A stretch of 7,618 nt of DNA from a bacterium (GTDB lineage Bacteria > Krumholzibacteriota > Krumholzibacteriia > LZORAL124-64-63). The stretch lies in NCBI GenBank assembly GCA_030635025.1, contig DAOVZQ010000110.1:1-7618 (forward strand), in the 5' to 3' direction. The translations under genes and the position numbers were made by a program. The notes under the pieces are model-generated. The model did no database searches, had not been told where the DNA came from, and worked only from the letters and a program-made list of their open reading frames with translations. Shown in pieces: positions 5,851 through 7,618 of the stretch (position 1 is the first letter of the stretch; each line of letters opens with the position of its first letter).

Positions 5851-6783
5851 ATGAACCGACATATCTTGAAAGTGGCCTGTGTTCTCGTATCGGTCCTCAT
5901 TTGGATCCAGGTCGCCTCGAGCGACATGCGTGTACGGGAGGCTGATTTGCCTTTGCGCGTCGTGGGGCTGCCCGAGACCCTGACCCTTGCGGGTAACGAA
6001 TGGCCGGAATCCGTGCGTGTGAGGGCCCGTGGCAGTAAATGGCGCTTTTTCCGGTCGCGGTATTTCGGCGACCAGCCCGGTGAGATCGTGGTGGACCTGA
6101 GTGGCGTCGAGCCGGATGTTCGCTACATCAAGGAACTGTCGGCCGCAGACGTGCGGTCTTCCCTGACCGAGGTCATGATCCTGGATAACGCGCCCCTGGA
6201 ATTGGACGTGGATCATGTGGACTCCCTGCGTGTCGTGGTGGACGTGTCAACACGGGGTGAGTTGCCAATCGGTTGGATGCTGCTCGCACCGCCGAGCGCG
6301 AAGCCGGATTCGGTGATGCTGAGAGGACCGTCGCGGTTTTTATCTGCAGGGCTGCGGGTTCAGACCGTGCCGCTGGAGTTGTCGCGTGTCCATGGGGCGG
6401 GTCCCGTAATGCGGGAGCTCATCACTCCCCACCCACATCTGGAACCCACGCTCGAATCGGTACAGGTCGGTGTGGAGGCCGTGCCCGTCGATCATCGGGT
6501 CTTCGAGCATGTCCCCCTTGTGCCTCTGCTTGACAGCGCCCAGCTTCATGTCGAGATTTTTCCGCCTGTGGCTAGTGTGGAAATCAGGGGCCCCGTTGAT
6601 ATCCTGAAGGGGCTGTCCGCCGCATCGATCTCGTTGACCGTGGCGTCGTCGGGACTCGAACCCGGCGCACATACGGTACGGCCGGCGGTTATTCTGCCTG
6701 AACACTGTAGTCTGGTTACGCTGGCCCCGGAAGAATTCATGCTGGTCGTCGGCGGAGGCACGCGACCAAACGACGCTCCCTGA
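5851..6783 (+). CDS. YbbR-repeat (CdaR-like) membrane-anchored protein
   Basis: This 310-residue protein has an N-terminal membrane anchor (about 5-23, VACVLVSVLIWIQVA) with the aliphatic, Trp-containing pattern typical of YbbR proteins. Beta-rich repeats on the outer face follow. Three units are visible, each containing a V-x-[VLI]-R turn: ESVRVRARG near 53-61, DSVMLRGP near 153-160 and ASVEIRGP near 241-248. In Firmicutes the YbbR protein CdaR sits next to the diadenylate cyclase CdaA and modulates it; no cyclase is in this window. GAGAGG at 5841-5846 is the ribosome site, four bases before the ATG. It lies 52 bases after the amidase and 26 before hisS, so it is probably co-transcribed. The family call rests on the anchor and repeat pattern, because YbbR sequences diverge strongly. 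The role here is unknown but likely envelope-linked. Confidence 0.85.
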   Translation: MNRHILKVACVLVSVLIWIQVASSDMRVREADLPLRVVGLPETLTLAGNEWPESVRVRARGSKWRFFRSRYFGDQPGEIVVDLSGVEPDVRYIKELSAADVRSSLTEVMILDNAPLELDVDHVDSLRVVVDVSTRGELPIGWMLLAPPSAKPDSVMLRGPSRFLSAGLRVQTVPLELSRVHGAGPVMRELITPHPHLEPTLESVQVGVEAVPVDHRVFEHVPLVPLLDSAQLHVEIFPPVASVEIRGPVDILKGLSAASISLTVASSGLEPGAHTVRPAVILPEHCSLVTLAPEEFMLVVGGGTRPNDAP

Positions 6784-6809
6784 TAATCGGAAAGAGACTG
6801 GAGACGAGG

Positions 6810-7618
6810 ATGTCCATCAGGTACCGCCGCCCGAAAGGGACGCGGGATATCATGCTCGAGGAGATGGAACGCTGGCGCTGGTGCGAGGAGCGCTGGCGCG
6901 AGGTGCTGGCCCGGTTCGGCTACGGAGAGATCCGGACACCCATCATCGAGCCCACGGACCTGTTCATGCGGTCGGTGGGTGCGGGGACCGACATTGTCGA
7001 CAAGGAGATGTACTCCTTCGAAACCAAGGGCAAGGAAAGCGTTACGCTCAGGCCCGAGGCGACAGCGTCGGTGGTGCGCGCCTATCTGGAGAACGGTCTG
7101 ACCCGTCAGCCCGGGACGCTGAAGTTTTTCTACCTCGGCCCCATGTTCCGGTACGATAGACCTCAGGCCGGACGCTACAGGCAGTTCCATCAGGTAGGTG
7201 TGGAAGCCATCGGCTCGCCGTCGCCGGTTCTCGATGCGGAGGTGATCCGCACGGCCCTGGCTCTCTTCGAGGCCGTTGACGCCGAGGACCTCAATCTGCA
7301 GATCAACACGATTGGTTGTGCCGAGTGCAGGCCGGCGTACGTGCAGGGGCTCCGGGAGTGGGCGCGGCAGAACAAGGATGATTTCTGTGAGACGTGCCAG
7401 TCGCGATTGGAATCCAATCCGTTACGTCTTTTCGATTGCAAAGTCGAGGACTGCCGGAGGCTTCTGAAGCGTTACCCGCCCATCAACGGGGCGGTTTGCG
7501 AGGATTGTGCGACTCACCACGAGACCCTGTGCACTACACTTGACGCGCTGTCGGTCGAATATAGCAACGATCATACGCTCGTGCGCGGATTGGACTACTA
7601 CACGCGCACGACCTTCGA
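6810..7618 (+). CDS. hisS: Histidyl-tRNA synthetase, N-terminal part
   Basis: The gene runs off the window after 269 complete codons of a usual 420-430. It charges tRNA-His with histidine in the cytoplasm. Visible class II features are the opening RRPKGTRDI (6-14), motif 1 at about 40-70 (GYGEIRTPIIEPTDLF), and TLRPEATA (79-86). Motif 2 is at 107-133 (FYLGPMFRYDRPQAGRYRQF), and the histidine-specific HisA motif LVRGLDYYT is at 257-265. Between motif 2 and HisA there are CxxC pairs at 170/173, 193/196 and 230/233 plus C210 and C215. This Cys-rich form occurs in HisRS of several phyla and probably binds zinc. GGAG at 6800-6803 lies six bases before the ATG. The gene follows the YbbR gene by 26 bases with no terminator, so it may depend on upstream transcription. 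Confidence 0.97.
   Translation, partial: MSIRYRRPKGTRDIMLEEMERWRWCEERWREVLARFGYGEIRTPIIEPTDLFMRSVGAGTDIVDKEMYSFETKGKESVTLRPEATASVVRAYLENGLTRQPGTLKFFYLGPMFRYDRPQAGRYRQFHQVGVEAIGSPSPVLDAEVIRTALALFEAVDAEDLNLQINTIGCAECRPAYVQGLREWARQNKDDFCETCQSRLESNPLRLFDCKVEDCRRLLKRYPPINGAVCEDCATHHETLCTTLDALSVEYSNDHTLVRGLDYYTRTTF

Noticed and set aside
1..7618. Mobile element, prophage, CRISPR, tRNA or foreign island
   Set aside because: No transposase, integrase, terminal repeat, regular spaced repeat or tRNA-like fold was seen, and base composition and codon use look uniform across the genes.

Overview
The window looks like ordinary chromosomal core sequence from a GC-rich, diderm (LPS-bearing) bacterium. A likely LpxH lipid A hydrolase, signal-peptide-bearing periplasmic proteins (HtrA, an AMIN-domain amidase) and a LytM-type peptidase all point to an outer membrane. 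The sigma factor is short, lacks region 1.1 and carries the wording FKFISYAVWWIRQSILQ in regions 2.3-2.4. That wording resembles the primary sigma factors of Bacteroidota and relatives, not the Proteobacterial form. My best guess is an FCB-superphylum or allied, possibly uncultured, lineage; this is an inference and not secure. No mobile element, CRISPR array, tRNA, rRNA or clear foreign insert is visible.

Layout: bases 1-219 hold the N-terminal 73 codons of a minus-strand lpxH-like gene. A 75-base divergent intergenic region follows. Every other gene is on the plus strand: a coiled-coil protein of unknown function (295-750); a two-PDZ HtrA/DegP-type serine protease (955-2403) behind a 204-base leader/promoter region; an RpoD/SigA-family sigma factor (2471-3319); a membrane-anchored M23 peptidase (3462-4382); an AMIN-Amidase_3-LysM N-acetylmuramoyl-L-alanine amidase (4467-5798); a YbbR-repeat protein (5851-6783); and the first 269 codons of hisS (6810 to the window edge). 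No gap without a gene exceeds about 205 bases.

Function: htrA and the sigma gene probably share a transcript. The M23-amidase-YbbR-hisS block probably forms a second run. The theme is envelope quality control and peptidoglycan remodelling, with housekeeping genes (sigma factor, hisS) attached. The amidase keeps the insert that acts as an autoinhibitory helix in AmiA/B/C enzymes and sits directly behind a LytM-domain protein, which suggests a functional pair. The most unusual non-coding signals are three copies of the heptamer CGGGTTG arranged on a putative promoter upstream of the M23 gene, and a Bacteroidota-like TTTG...TA-TTTG motif upstream of the amidase gene. I do not see a convincing undescribed system; the points worth checking are regulatory and contextual.
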